The notes under the pieces were generated by a model that saw nothing but the letters and a program-made list of their open reading frames with translations, did no database searches and had not been told where the DNA came from. A stretch of DNA of 42,426 nt from Ignavibacteriota bacterium (GTDB taxonomy: Bacteria; Bacteroidota; Ignavibacteria; UBA10030): assembly GCA_022616555.1 (NCBI GenBank), contig JAKEEG010000030.1, positions 1-42,426 on the forward strand. The letters are read 5' to 3'. The first letter of the stretch is position 1. Every line of letters begins with the position of its first letter. The position numbers and the translations under genes were made by a program. This document shows, piece after piece, positions 1 to 6,983 of this stretch.

Positions 1-98
1 ACCGTCATCGGAGACACTCGGCGCTCGGATATCACTCGCCGGTTGACTTCGAACAATTACACTCTTAACTTCGTGTCCAACTTTTCGGGGAAAGATCA
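1..98 (+). mobile_element. Right end of an IS3-family insertion sequence (cut by window edge)
   Basis: The first 68 bases encode the extreme C-terminus of an IS3-type OrfB transposase. They are followed by a terminus reading TCCAACTTTTCGGGGAAAGA then TCA, ending at 98. IS3-family right ends usually read TCCAA-N-TTTT-N-GGGG...TCA, so the element boundary is placed at base 98. The rest of the element lies outside the window. Coding sequence of a different gene resumes immediately after it. Confidence 0.75.
3..68 (+). pseudogene. IS3-family transposase OrfB, C-terminal end (partial at window edge)
   Basis: The frame starting at base 3 reads RHRRHSALGYHSPVDFEQLHS and then a stop at 66-68. The R-x-R-R-H-S-A-L-G-Y-x-S-P-x-x-F-E pattern is the hallmark end of DDE transposases of the IS3 family (IS3/IS150/IS407 groups), just after the catalytic glutamate. 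Only about 21 residues are visible, so it cannot be judged whether the full gene is intact outside the window. It is labelled partial rather than truly broken. Confidence 0.8.
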
Positions 99-308
99 AT
101 CATTGCAAGAGGGTTACGTGTCTCTTATGTGAGTGACTTTGTACAAGCATTAAATATGTGTAAGAGAGAGTGTAGTTATTATGATTTTTGTGGTGGTAGC
201 TTCCCAAGTAACCGTTTTTCAGAACACGGTAGAATCGATATCAGAGAAACAGACCATTGTAAAGTTCATGATCAAGCATTAGTGGAGGCCATATGGGAAA
301 AATTATGA
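99..308 (+). pseudogene. Radical SAM/SPASM peptide maturase, C-terminal fragment cut by the IS
   Basis: The open frame continues from the IS end to a TGA at 306-308. It carries C-x3-C-x2-Y-x2-C-G-G-S-x-P-S-N (Cys codons at 159, 171 and 189), then about 20 residues later E-T-D-H-C (Cys 258). This matches the C-terminal SPASM domain of RiPP-modifying radical SAM enzymes, where C...C-x-Y-x-x-CGGG-x-P-x-N...ET-x-x-C is typical of the cyclophane-forming (GrrM/XyeB-like, triceptide) branch. The catalytic CxxxCxxC half is missing and replaced by the insertion sequence, so the enzyme is presumably inactive unless the other half is expressed separately. The stop overlaps the start of the next small gene (ATGA), as in translationally coupled pairs. 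Function class is well supported; substrate is inferred from the neighbour. Confidence 0.75.
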
Positions 309-493
309 GTGAGAGAAAACAAATATTTGAAAAAATTCTCTCCAAAAAAACAGCAATATTCGCAGCAGTGGCACTGTATAAACCAGCCAAAGTGAAAAAC
401 ATAGCACCGGACAAGGAAAAAGCAAATAGTAGCAGACTATATGCTTGCCCTTGGGATGAAAGTTCTGATGGCGGCTTTGATGATGCCAGTTGA
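305..493 (+). CDS. Candidate RiPP precursor peptide (62 aa)
   Basis: This small ORF starts at ATG 305, overlapping the maturase stop by ATGA. An alternative in-frame ATG at 293 has a GGAGG at 284-288, so the region has both a good ribosome site and coupling. The product has a basic, lysine-rich N-terminal half (leader-like) and a short acidic C-terminus, ACPWDESSDGGFDDAS. That tail holds W-D-E and F-D-D triplets, the aromatic-x-x arrangement crosslinked by three-residue-cyclophane-forming radical SAM enzymes. No homologue is recognised; the assignment rests on size, composition and position directly after a SPASM maturase fragment. Base composition is AT-richer than the following genes, consistent with acquired DNA. 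It could be an unrelated small protein. Confidence 0.5.
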   Translation: MSERKQIFEKILSKKTAIFAAVALYKPAKVKNIAPDKEKANSSRLYACPWDESSDGGFDDAS

Positions 494-526
494 GTAGAGA
501 AAAATTTTGCCTTATTGTTTCTCTCA

Positions 527-562
527 CCCCGTCCCCTTCCATTTTGAGAAAGGGGGACGGGA
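527..562. repeat. Inverted repeat / possible bidirectional terminator
   Basis: CCCGTCCCC (528-536) and GGGGACGGG (553-561) form a 9-bp stem between the small peptide gene and the converging arsM gene. It belongs to the CCCTCxCC/GGxGAGGG repeat type seen in many gaps of this window. Confidence 0.5.
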
Positions 563-573
563 CAGTGATTAAT

Positions 574-1422
574 TTACTTCTCCGCGTACACCGTAATGCT
601 GTAGATCCCCTTGCCGGACTGCTTATACTCCGTCAACTCCGCTTCGCTTAAATATTGCCGCAGCGTCTCATCCGGCACAGCGACCGGCTTCTCCTTTACT
701 ACAGAGACATTCTTGAAACCCGTCCTCGCGATGACGCCAAGATAATCCTCTTTCTTCATCGCGCCCGCAACGCACCCGGCGTACATCTCGGCAGCGGTAC
801 GGATTTTCTCCGGCAGCTCGCCCGAGGTCACAACATCCGAAATACTAAAATGCGCTCCCGGCTTAAGCACGCGGTACACTTCCGAGTACGCCCTCGTCTT
901 ATCCGGCACCAAGTTCAGCACGCAATTGCTGATGACCACATCGGCACTGTTGGCTCCAAGCGGCAGGTTTTCAATTTCACCGAGCACGAACTTGACGTTC
1001 TTGTAGCCCAGCTTGGCAGTGTTCTGCCGCGCCTTTTCAACCATCTGTTCGGTCATATCCACACCGATCACCTGGCCAGTTTCGCCCAACACCGACCGCA
1101 CGACAAACGCATCATTGCCAGCCCCGGAACCTAAATCAACAACCGTATTGCCTTTCTCGATTTTCGCAAACTCCGTCGGCACTCCACAGCCTAAACCCAA
1201 ATCGGCGTCGGGATTATAGCCCTGGAGCTTCGAGTAATCGTCCTGAAACACCGAGTACGTGCCGTCACCACAGCAACCCGGACCGCAACAGCCCGTCTCG
1301 TCTTTTGTTCCGGCCTGCCCCTTCGGGGCTTTAACGGCAATCTCGCCGTACTTCTCCTTCACCATTTTCTTAATCTTTTCCGGCGACTCACCCACCGCCG
1401 CAATAGGATGTAATTCTGACAT
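574..1422 (-). CDS. arsM: Arsenite S-adenosylmethionine methyltransferase ArsM
   Basis: This is a cytosolic class I methyltransferase that transfers methyl groups from SAM to trivalent arsenic, giving methylated and volatile arsenicals. An early Cys-rich patch (CCGPGCCG, about residue 45) precedes the SAM site V-V-D-L-G-S-G-A-G-N-D (about residue 87), then an N-C-V-L-N-L motif carrying one of the conserved arsenic-binding cysteines and an A-G-C-V-A-G motif carrying another. This layout is characteristic of bacterial ArsM. The start at 1422 is chosen because GGAGG lies 5 bases upstream; ten further codons upstream add nothing family-like. At 282 residues it is normal length. Upstream on the same strand lie the CC-peptide gene and arsR, so arsenite-relieved repression by ArsR is the likely control, although a foreign gene now lies between arsR and the CC peptide. 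Confidence 0.9.
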   Translation of the reverse strand: MSELHPIAAVGESPEKIKKMVKEKYGEIAVKAPKGQAGTKDETGCCGPGCCGDGTYSVFQDDYSKLQGYNPDADLGLGCGVPTEFAKIEKGNTVVDLGSGAGNDAFVVRSVLGETGQVIGVDMTEQMVEKARQNTAKLGYKNVKFVLGEIENLPLGANSADVVISNCVLNLVPDKTRAYSEVYRVLKPGAHFSISDVVTSGELPEKIRTAAEMYAGCVAGAMKKEDYLGVIARTGFKNVSVVKEKPVAVPDETLRQYLSEAELTEYKQSGKGIYSITVYAEK

Positions 1423-1548
1423 ACCGCCTCCAATCGTTTTTGTACTAAACAATATTTCCAGCCAGGATAAATTCGACTGACGCCGACTTACGCAGCAAAC
1501 GAATCCGCTTTTATCCGGCTTTGTCCGCTTTTTCAGCGTCCTATTTCC

Positions 1549-1698
1549 TTACATCGTGATTCTCAAATTCACCGGCTTCTTCCCGCCGCAGCAGGACGAA
1601 TCGCAGCACGGTGCCGGCGTTCCTGATGTTTGAATATTCTGCTGTGTTGGCTGATCTTTACCCTTCTCGGGCGTTTCCTCTGCATGTTGGTTCCGCAT
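1549..1698 (-). CDS. Small CC...CC cysteine-rich protein of the ars locus (49 aa)
   Basis: ATG at 1698-1696 is preceded by GGAGG with 8-base spacing; the stop is TAA at 1551-1549. The product is hydrophilic (rich in Q, E, K, T, P) and ends in APCCDSSCCGGKKPVNLRITM. The two vicinal cysteine pairs spaced C-C-x3-C-C echo the CC-x3-CC patch in the N-terminus of ArsM encoded 126 bases downstream on the same strand. Vicinal thiols bind trivalent arsenic, so a role in arsenite sequestration or delivery is a reasonable inference but not shown. It is too short for usual ORF thresholds. I know no named family. Confidence 0.6.
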   Translation of the reverse strand: MRNQHAEETPEKGKDQPTQQNIQTSGTPAPCCDSSCCGGKKPVNLRITM

Positions 1699-1747
1699 GG
1701 TTGTTTCCTCCAAGTGTTTTTGTTATGTTGTGGCGTTCTGTTTTTTT

Positions 1748-2227
1748 GCCCACGAAATACGCGAATAACGCGAAACAATACTATGGCAAAATTAATCTAT
1801 CCGGAAGAAAGTTATGCCATTATCGGGGCTTGTTTTAATGTCTATAAATCTATGGGCCGTGGTTTTCTTGAACCTGTGTATCAAGAATGTTTGGAAATCG
1901 AGTTTGACCTTCAAAAGATTCCCTTTCAATCCCAACATATGCTGAAATTAGCTTATCGAGACAAGGAATTGAAACAAACGTTTAAACCGGATTTACTTTG
2001 TTATGACAAAATCATTGTTGAAATAAAGGCCGTCTCAACACTCGTTGATGAACACCGTGCTCAAATTCTGAATTACTTGAATGCGACTAAATTTCAACTC
2101 GGACTTTTAATAAACTTCGGTCATTATCCAAAACTACAGTATGAACGGTTTATTCTTACGGACAAAGGTGCAAGGTTACAACCGATCAAGTAAAGCTTTT
2201 TTCGCGTATTCCGTGTATTTAGTGGGC
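1748..2227. mobile_element. GxxExxY-encoding element bounded by imperfect inverted repeats
   Basis: The left end begins GCCCACGAAATACGCG and runs to 1775; the right end (2198-2227), read on the other strand, begins GCCCACTAAATACACG. Over about 29 bases the ends agree at roughly 24 positions. Each end is built of three 8-9 base units of the form CRCGAAN. The right end abuts the TAG stop codon of arsR (2227-2229). The only gene inside is the GxxExxY nuclease-like gene. No transposase is visible. The boundaries and the claim of mobility are inference. Confidence 0.55.
1783..2193 (+). CDS. GxxExxY family protein (PD-(D/E)XK-like nuclease fold)
   Basis: This 136-residue protein carries the name-giving motif G-R-G-F-L-E-P-V-Y (about residue 25), then F-K-P-D-L-L ... 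I-I-V-E-I-K-A-V (about residue 70). The latter is the D-x(n)-E-x-K signature of the PD-(D/E)XK nuclease superfamily. GxxExxY proteins are common, usually solitary, and biochemically uncharacterised. The start at 1783 is chosen because the family begins a few residues before the first helix; the longer upstream frame is a hydrophobic, repeat-derived stretch. The gene lies between inverted repeats and runs opposite to the ars genes it separates, so it looks like an insertion. A role in moving the surrounding repeats is inference. Confidence 0.8.
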   Translation: MAKLIYPEESYAIIGACFNVYKSMGRGFLEPVYQECLEIEFDLQKIPFQSQHMLKLAYRDKELKQTFKPDLLCYDKIIVEIKAVSTLVDEHRAQILNYLNATKFQLGLLINFGHYPKLQYERFILTDKGARLQPIK

Positions 2228-2568
2228 TAAGTTTTTTTCGATTCTTGCAGGTTGCCGATGAAATTGCCGAACATCGCCTCCGCCTTGCTCAGCGTTTCCC
2301 AGTTGATGCAATAGCACGAGCGGGGACCGTCAATGGTGCCGTCGATTAACCCGACTTCCTTCAGCTTTTTGAGATGCTGGGAAACCGTCGCCTGCGCGAG
2401 CGGGATAACTTCGACAATATCCCCGCACACACACTGGCTGCCATCCGGTCCGCACCAATTGGCAAGCGTGCGTAAGATGGCGATGCGGGCAGGATGAGCG
2501 AGCGCCTGGGCAAGCTCGGCGAGTTTCACATCGGCTTTGGAAAATTCTTCTGTTTTCACTATTGGCAT
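2227..2568 (-). CDS. arsR: ArsR/SmtB family metalloregulatory repressor
   Basis: This winged-helix repressor of 113 residues shows [16 protein letters not shown] (about residues 17-32), typical of the ArsR dimerisation/DNA-binding core, then [11 protein letters not shown] as the recognition helix region and a wing. A C-V-C-G motif (residues ~46-49) in front of the recognition helix is the classical arsenite-sensing position of alpha3-type sensors. It should release DNA when arsenite binds. It is the first gene of the leftward ars unit, with a clear inverted-repeat operator upstream. The stop codon adjoins the right end of the GxxExxY element. Confidence 0.9.
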   Translation of the reverse strand: MPIVKTEEFSKADVKLAELAQALAHPARIAILRTLANWCGPDGSQCVCGDIVEVIPLAQATVSQHLKKLKEVGLIDGTIDGPRSCYCINWETLSKAEAMFGNFIGNLQESKKT

Positions 2569-2593
2569 AGGCTTTTTGCTTCGATAGTTCTTT

Positions 2594-2611
2594 TATCGTA
2601 TCTTTACGATA
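2594..2611. promoter_or_regulatory. Probable ArsR operator
   Basis: TATCGTA-TCTT-TACGATA is a perfect 7-bp inverted repeat with a 4-base spacer, 26-43 bases upstream of the arsR start. Location and form fit an autoregulatory ArsR operator. Binding is inferred. Confidence 0.6.
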
Positions 2612-2696
2612 AGATAGCTTAAAAGTTTCACCTTGTCAAGTATTATTTTTTAAAGCAAGCGGTGTGGCGCTACCTCGTCAACATTAAGGATCGACT

Positions 2697-3356
2697 ATGC
2701 ACAACCTCATTGACCTCTCCCATACCGTCGAGCACGGCATGGTTACCTATAAAGGAATGCCGGGACCGGTGATTTCCGACCACATGAGCCGCGAAGCATC
2801 CAAAGGTAAGTATGCGCCCGGAACGGAATTCCACATCGGCAAAATCGAGATGATCGCCAACACCGGCACGTATATCGACTCGCCCTACCATCGCTATCCG
2901 GACGGCAAGGATTTATCGGATTTGCCGCTCACATCCGTTGCAAACCTCAACGGTGCGGTGATACGCCGGAACATATCCACCGGTCGGGCAATCGGCGCAG
3001 ACGCATTAAAAGGAACTGATGTGCGAGGCAAAGCTGTTCTCATTCACACCGGATGGGATAAACACTGGCGCACCGACCAGTACGCGAACGGACATCCGTT
3101 TCTCACCCGCGACGCTGCTCAGTACCTTGTTGATAACAAAGCCGCGCTCGTCGGTATCGATTCCCTGAATATCGACGGCACCGCGGACGGCGAGCGGCCG
3201 GCTCATACACTTCTGCTCGGCGCGAACATTCCGGTCGTCGAACACATGTGCAACTTGGAGAAATTGCCGGATACCGGATTCACATTCTTCGCCGTGCCCG
3301 TGAAAGTAAAACACTTTGGTAGTTTTCCGGTAAGAGCGTTCGCGGTTGTTGGGTAG
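2697..3356 (+). CDS. Cyclase family protein (kynurenine formamidase-like metal hydrolase)
   Basis: This 219-residue enzyme starts I-D-L-S-H-T-V-E-H-G-M, the usual opening of the cyclase/formamidase superfamily (PF04199). The metal motif, usually H-x-G-T-H-x-D-x-P-x-H, appears as N-T-G-T-Y-I-D-S-P-Y-H (about residues 55-65). Two histidines are thus replaced while D and the last H remain, and V-G-I-D-S-L-N-I-D (about residue 152) follows as in the family. Members hydrolyse N-formylkynurenine, isatin or related amides using a metal ion; the substrate here is not predictable. It is transcribed divergently from arsR. AAGGA lies 8-10 bases before the ATG. Confidence 0.75.
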   Translation: MHNLIDLSHTVEHGMVTYKGMPGPVISDHMSREASKGKYAPGTEFHIGKIEMIANTGTYIDSPYHRYPDGKDLSDLPLTSVANLNGAVIRRNISTGRAIGADALKGTDVRGKAVLIHTGWDKHWRTDQYANGHPFLTRDAAQYLVDNKAALVGIDSLNIDGTADGERPAHTLLLGANIPVVEHMCNLEKLPDTGFTFFAVPVKVKHFGSFPVRAFAVVG

Positions 3357-3374
3357 TTTATTCACTACGATTTG

Positions 3375-3953
3375 ATGATTTTTTCACTCATCATAGTATG
3401 CTCTGCGTTGCTTGGGCTGCAAGATACCCAAACAATAAAATTTCACGGCGAAGCGCGCCGCGGCGAGGTGTTCGAGCACACCATCCGCTCGAACCTCGTC
3501 TTCCGCCTGATACCGCTTGAATTCGGTTGGCTTATCTCGATGGGAGATACCGTCGCGTCGGGCGATAATTTCTGTGCCATTGTTACGCCGCCGTACCGGG
3601 GAATCAATCACATCTACGTCGAAGGCTGGCACTTTCGAAACTCTGACAACTCAGGACCCAACGATGTCGGACTCAAGAATGTGAACGCCCCGGGCGAAGA
3701 ACGCGAATTTTTCTTCGTACTGAATACTCAAGATTATCAGAAAGCCTTCGACGCTCTGCAAAAACTCATGTGGTCACATTCCTATACACAGCAGGAAGTC
3801 GACTCGGCGGGACGAACTCACGAGCAGTTACCCAAAGGAAGCGGCAAATTGATCGTAAAAGAATTGACGCTTAATAATCTTGAAATCGGCAAACATGCCG
3901 GCATTGATTTTATGAAATTTGATGTCGAGCTTACATTTCCCACTCATAAATAG
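3375..3953 (+). CDS. Hypothetical secreted protein (192 aa)
   Basis: The first about 16 residues form a short hydrophobic signal-like segment (M-I-F-S-L-I-I-V-C-S-A-L-L-G). The remainder is a soluble, beta-rich looking domain containing one Cys and patches such as P-P-Y-R-G-I-N-H-I-Y-V-E-G-W-H-F-R-N. I do not recognise the family. ATG 3375 is preferred to the TTG one codon earlier. It follows the cyclase by 18 bases and precedes the M28 peptidase by 27 bases, so the three may be co-transcribed. Confidence 0.6.
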   Translation: MIFSLIIVCSALLGLQDTQTIKFHGEARRGEVFEHTIRSNLVFRLIPLEFGWLISMGDTVASGDNFCAIVTPPYRGINHIYVEGWHFRNSDNSGPNDVGLKNVNAPGEEREFFFVLNTQDYQKAFDALQKLMWSHSYTQQEVDSAGRTHEQLPKGSGKLIVKELTLNNLEIGKHAGIDFMKFDVELTFPTHK

Positions 3954-3980
3954 CATCATAAATCAAAGGAACTTTGTCTT

Positions 3981-5360
3981 ATGAAATTGGTGAAACGGCT
4001 TCTTGTTCTTGCGTTGCTCCCCGCACTGCTCTTCGCTCAAACCTCAAACCTCCAACCGTACGATACGCTCGCAGTCACAATCTTCAAAAAAACATTAGCA
4101 GACAATTGGGCGTACGAAACGCTCTACGACCTCACCACAAACATCGGACATAGACTGAGCGGCTCATCGCAAGCCGCATCTGCTGTCGAATGGTCCAAAA
4201 ACGTCATGGAGCACATCGGTGCGGACCGCGTATGGCTGGAGCCGGTGATGGTGCCTCACTGGGTGCGCGGCGATATCGAAGAAGGGACAATCCTCGCCAA
4301 CGGTTCACGCGGCGCCATCACGCTCAATATCACTGCCTTGGGCGGAAGCATTGCCACGCCGACGCAGGGCATCACTGCCGAGGTCATCGAAGTCAAATCG
4401 TTCGACGAGCTGGGCGCATTGGGCGACAAGGCAAAAGGAAAAATCGTGTTCTATAATAGGCCGATGGACCGGACGCAATTCGACACCTTCAATGCCTACG
4501 GCGGAGCTGTCAACCAGCGCGGACGCGGCGCCATCGAAGCCGCGCGCGCAGGTGGGGTCGCAGCGCTTGTCCGTTCCATGGCGACTCGTCTCGATTACTT
4601 CCCGCACACCGGCGGCATGGGCTATGTAGATTCAGTCACGAAAGTCCCCGCAGCCGCCATCAGCACACGAGACGCCGAGACCCTAAGTGAGTTGCTCAAA
4701 ACCGAAAAATCCGTGCGCGTGCGTTTCAAACTTTCCGCACAAACTCTGCCGGATGTTGAATCCCATAACGTTATCGGCGAAATCCGCGGCTCCGAGAAAC
4801 CCGAGGAAGTCGTCCTCGTTGGCGGGCATTTGGATAGCTGGGATAAAGGCCAGGGCGCGCACGACGACGGCGCAGGCTGCGTGCAGTCGATCGAAGTGCT
4901 GCGGCTCATCAAGGAACTCGGCTTGAAGCCCAAGCGCACAATCCGGGCGGTAATGTTCATGAACGAAGAGAACGGCTTGCGCGGCGGCATAGCCTATGCA
5001 CAAAAGGAACGACCCGGCGAGCGCCACATTGCCGCAATTGAATCCGACGCAGGTGGGTTCAACCCGCGCGGCTTCGGCGTCGGCGATTCTCTCGCATACT
5101 CGAAACTCGTAAAATGGGCGCCGCTGTTCGCTCCCATCGGCGCGGATAAAATCGAGCTGGGTGGCGGCGGTGCCGATATCGGTCCTCTAGCCCGACAGCG
5201 CGGCGTGCCGCCCATCGGGCTGAACGTGAACTCGCACCGGTACTTCGACCATCATCATTCTGACAACGATACCATCGAATGGGTCAACGAGCGCGAGCTT
5301 GCCCTCGGTGCGGCGGCAATGGCGGTATTGGCATACGTCATCGCACAGGAGGGATTGTAA
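3981..5360 (+). CDS. Secreted M28 family zinc aminopeptidase with PA domain
   Basis: This 459-residue protein has an N-terminal signal peptide (L-V-K-R-L-L-V-L-A-L-L-P-A-L-L-F-A). A protease-associated domain of the kind found in carboxypeptidase Q/glutamate carboxypeptidase lies roughly at 120-250. The M28 catalytic domain follows with all co-catalytic zinc positions: G-G-H-L-D-S-W-D, G-A-H-D-D-G-A-G, F-M-N-E-E-N-G, E-S-D-A-G-G and the final H-H-H-S-D-N-D. It should remove N-terminal residues from peptides in the periplasm or outside the cell. AAAGGA precedes the ATG at suitable distance. No residue essential to the family appears missing. Confidence 0.9.
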   Translation: MKLVKRLLVLALLPALLFAQTSNLQPYDTLAVTIFKKTLADNWAYETLYDLTTNIGHRLSGSSQAASAVEWSKNVMEHIGADRVWLEPVMVPHWVRGDIEEGTILANGSRGAITLNITALGGSIATPTQGITAEVIEVKSFDELGALGDKAKGKIVFYNRPMDRTQFDTFNAYGGAVNQRGRGAIEAARAGGVAALVRSMATRLDYFPHTGGMGYVDSVTKVPAAAISTRDAETLSELLKTEKSVRVRFKLSAQTLPDVESHNVIGEIRGSEKPEEVVLVGGHLDSWDKGQGAHDDGAGCVQSIEVLRLIKELGLKPKRTIRAVMFMNEENGLRGGIAYAQKERPGERHIAAIESDAGGFNPRGFGVGDSLAYSKLVKWAPLFAPIGADKIELGGGGADIGPLARQRGVPPIGLNVNSHRYFDHHHSDNDTIEWVNERELALGAAAMAVLAYVIAQEGL

Positions 5361-5503
5361 ATAGTTATCAGTTGCCAGCTGAGCGCAGTTCGCGAAGTCC
5401 CGACGCTTTATGGCGGGATTATCAGTTGTCCGTTAAATGCCACGATGGGTAAAACTTTTTTCCTTTGCGCGAAGGTGTCCGAAATCGACCAGCACATGGC
5501 TGT

Positions 5504-5534
5504 CCCCCTCACGGAGGGGGATTAAGGGGGGTTA
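5504..5534. repeat. Intergenic CCCCCTC...GAGGGGG repeat
   Basis: CCCCCTCACGGAGGGGG followed by ATTAAGGGGGGTTA. It is the same family as the CCCTCTCC-type repeats elsewhere in this window. The remainder of the gap 5361-5580 shows a weak CCCGACGCTTTATGGCGGGA hairpin (about 5400-5419) and no gene. Confidence 0.6.
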
Positions 5535-5580
5535 TTAAATCGCGATTGTGCAACAGTAACAGGAACACAAGCAAAAGTCT

Positions 5581-6240
5581 ATGAACTCCAAATCCGCTCT
5601 CGTCTTCGGAGCAACAGGACTCGTCGGCAGCCACTGCGCTTCCCAGCTCCTTGCGAGCAACGACTATTCCTCGATCGTTGTGTTCACACGCAGTCCCTTG
5701 CCGCTCTCTCACCCAAAGCTCACAAAGCACCTCATCGATTTTAATAAGCTCGACGACAGCCTCATCCGCGGCGACGACCTCTTCTGCTGCCTCGGCACAA
5801 CCATGCGCAAGGCCGGCTCGCCCGAGGCATTCGAAAAAGTCGATTTCACGTACCCGCTCGAGATCGCCAGAGCTGCCTCCGCGAGCGGCGTCAAACAGTT
5901 CCTGCTCGTTACATCTGTTGGTTCCGACCCGTCTTCCGCGAACTTCTACTTGAAAACCAAAGGACGCGTGGAAGAAGCCATCAAGCCGCTTCGGTTCCAG
6001 TCGTTGCTCATTTTTCGCCCATCGTTCCTCATGGGCAACCGGGAAGAATTCCGTCTCGGCGAACGCATTGGCATTACAACCATGCGCGCCCTCACCGCCG
6101 CACCGATCGACGCTCTGAAAAAATACCGGCCTATCGCCGCTTCCATCGTCGCCAGTGCGATGATCGCTGCCGCGCAACATGGACAGGAAGGTATCCGCGT
6201 CTTCGAATCCGACGAAATCCAATCCCTCGGTTCATTATGA
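5581..6240 (+). CDS. NAD(P)-binding oxidoreductase of the atypical SDR (HTATIP2-like) type
   Basis: This 219-residue protein opens with A-L-V-F-G-A-T-G-L-V-G-S-H (residues 6-18), the Rossmann nucleotide-binding glycine motif of atypical short-chain dehydrogenases. It continues with C-L-G-T-T (about residue 70), V-T-S-V-G-S-D-P (about 118) and Y-x3-K (Y-L-K-T-K, about 128), matching the TIP30/HTATIP2-like branch. Such proteins are often annotated as oxidoreductase or NAD-dependent epimerase; the substrate is unknown. Its stop overlaps the start of the TauE/SafE permease gene by ATGA, so the two are translationally coupled. Confidence 0.8.
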   Translation: MNSKSALVFGATGLVGSHCASQLLASNDYSSIVVFTRSPLPLSHPKLTKHLIDFNKLDDSLIRGDDLFCCLGTTMRKAGSPEAFEKVDFTYPLEIARAASASGVKQFLLVTSVGSDPSSANFYLKTKGRVEEAIKPLRFQSLLIFRPSFLMGNREEFRLGERIGITTMRALTAAPIDALKKYRPIAASIVASAMIAAAQHGQEGIRVFESDEIQSLGSL

Positions 6241-6980
6241 CGCTCTGGGAACTCCTCCTCCTTTTCGTAGTCGGCGTCGCATCCGGATTCCTCAATGTTA
6301 TGGCGGGCGGCGGTTCTGCGCTTACCATGCCTTTGTTGATTTTCCTTGGACAAACCAGCGCTGAGGCAAACGGCACGCTCCGCGTCGCCATCATCATTCA
6401 AAACATTTCTTCGGTGTCGTCGTTCAGGCGACTGGGAGTGCATGAGTTCAAACGCAGTCTCGCCTACACAGCCTGGGCAATGCCCGGCGCTATCGCTGGG
6501 GCCGTTGCGGGCGTTACCGTCGCAGATGAGACGTTCCAGAAAATTCTCGGCGGCGTGATGATCGCCAGCATCTTCTCTCTGTTCATGAAAAATCCTGCAG
6601 AGGACACGCTCTCCAAGCAGCCCAAGCGCTCGTGGCTGATCTATCCCGTCATGCTCGTTATCGGATTCTACGGCGGGTTCATTCAGATTAGTGTTGGATT
6701 TCTTTTTATGATCGCGCTCTTCCACATCGAAAAGCTGAACCTTATCTACGTCAACATGCACAAAGTCACCGTCGTGCTGATGTACATGGTGCCCGTCGTG
6801 GCGGTGTACGCATGGACGGGCAACGTGGATTGGGTGCTGGGGCTCCTGTTGGGAGTCGGCAGCGCGGTCGGCGGATGGTGGGCAGCGCACGCCTCGATAA
6901 AGAAAGGCGAGAAGCTCATCCGCGCCGTGCTCGTCGTGGCAATCATCATCATGGCAGCAAAGTTATTCGGCGTATATTAA
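6237..6980 (+). CDS. Sulfite exporter TauE/SafE family permease
   Basis: This 247-residue integral membrane protein has about 7-8 hydrophobic segments. It opens with a helix followed by G-G-G-S-A-L-T-M-P-L-L-I-F-L-G, matching the G-G-G-x(n)-P conserved repeat of the TauE/SafE (DUF81) family; the second half repeats the pattern near G-F-Y-G-G-F-I-Q-I-S-V-G. Family members move sulfonates, sulfite or related anions across the inner membrane; the substrate here is unknown. ATG 6237 overlaps the preceding oxidoreductase stop. Confidence 0.85.
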   Translation: MTLWELLLLFVVGVASGFLNVMAGGGSALTMPLLIFLGQTSAEANGTLRVAIIIQNISSVSSFRRLGVHEFKRSLAYTAWAMPGAIAGAVAGVTVADETFQKILGGVMIASIFSLFMKNPAEDTLSKQPKRSWLIYPVMLVIGFYGGFIQISVGFLFMIALFHIEKLNLIYVNMHKVTVVLMYMVPVVAVYAWTGNVDWVLGLLLGVGSAVGGWWAAHASIKKGEKLIRAVLVVAIIIMAAKLFGVY

Positions 6981-6983
6981 AAC

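Noticed and set aside
1630-1782. 51 extra N-terminal codons for the GxxExxY protein
   Set aside because: They encode a hydrophobic, Cys/Phe-rich stretch overlapping the element's terminal repeat and the CC-peptide gene on the other strand; the family starts at ATG 1783.
5946-6890. Long minus-strand ORF (314 codons) across the SDR and TauE/SafE genes
   Set aside because: Its translation is compositionally odd (rich in H, D, R, E) with no motif, and it is fully antisense to two genes with clear family motifs. It is a shadow frame of GC-biased coding DNA.
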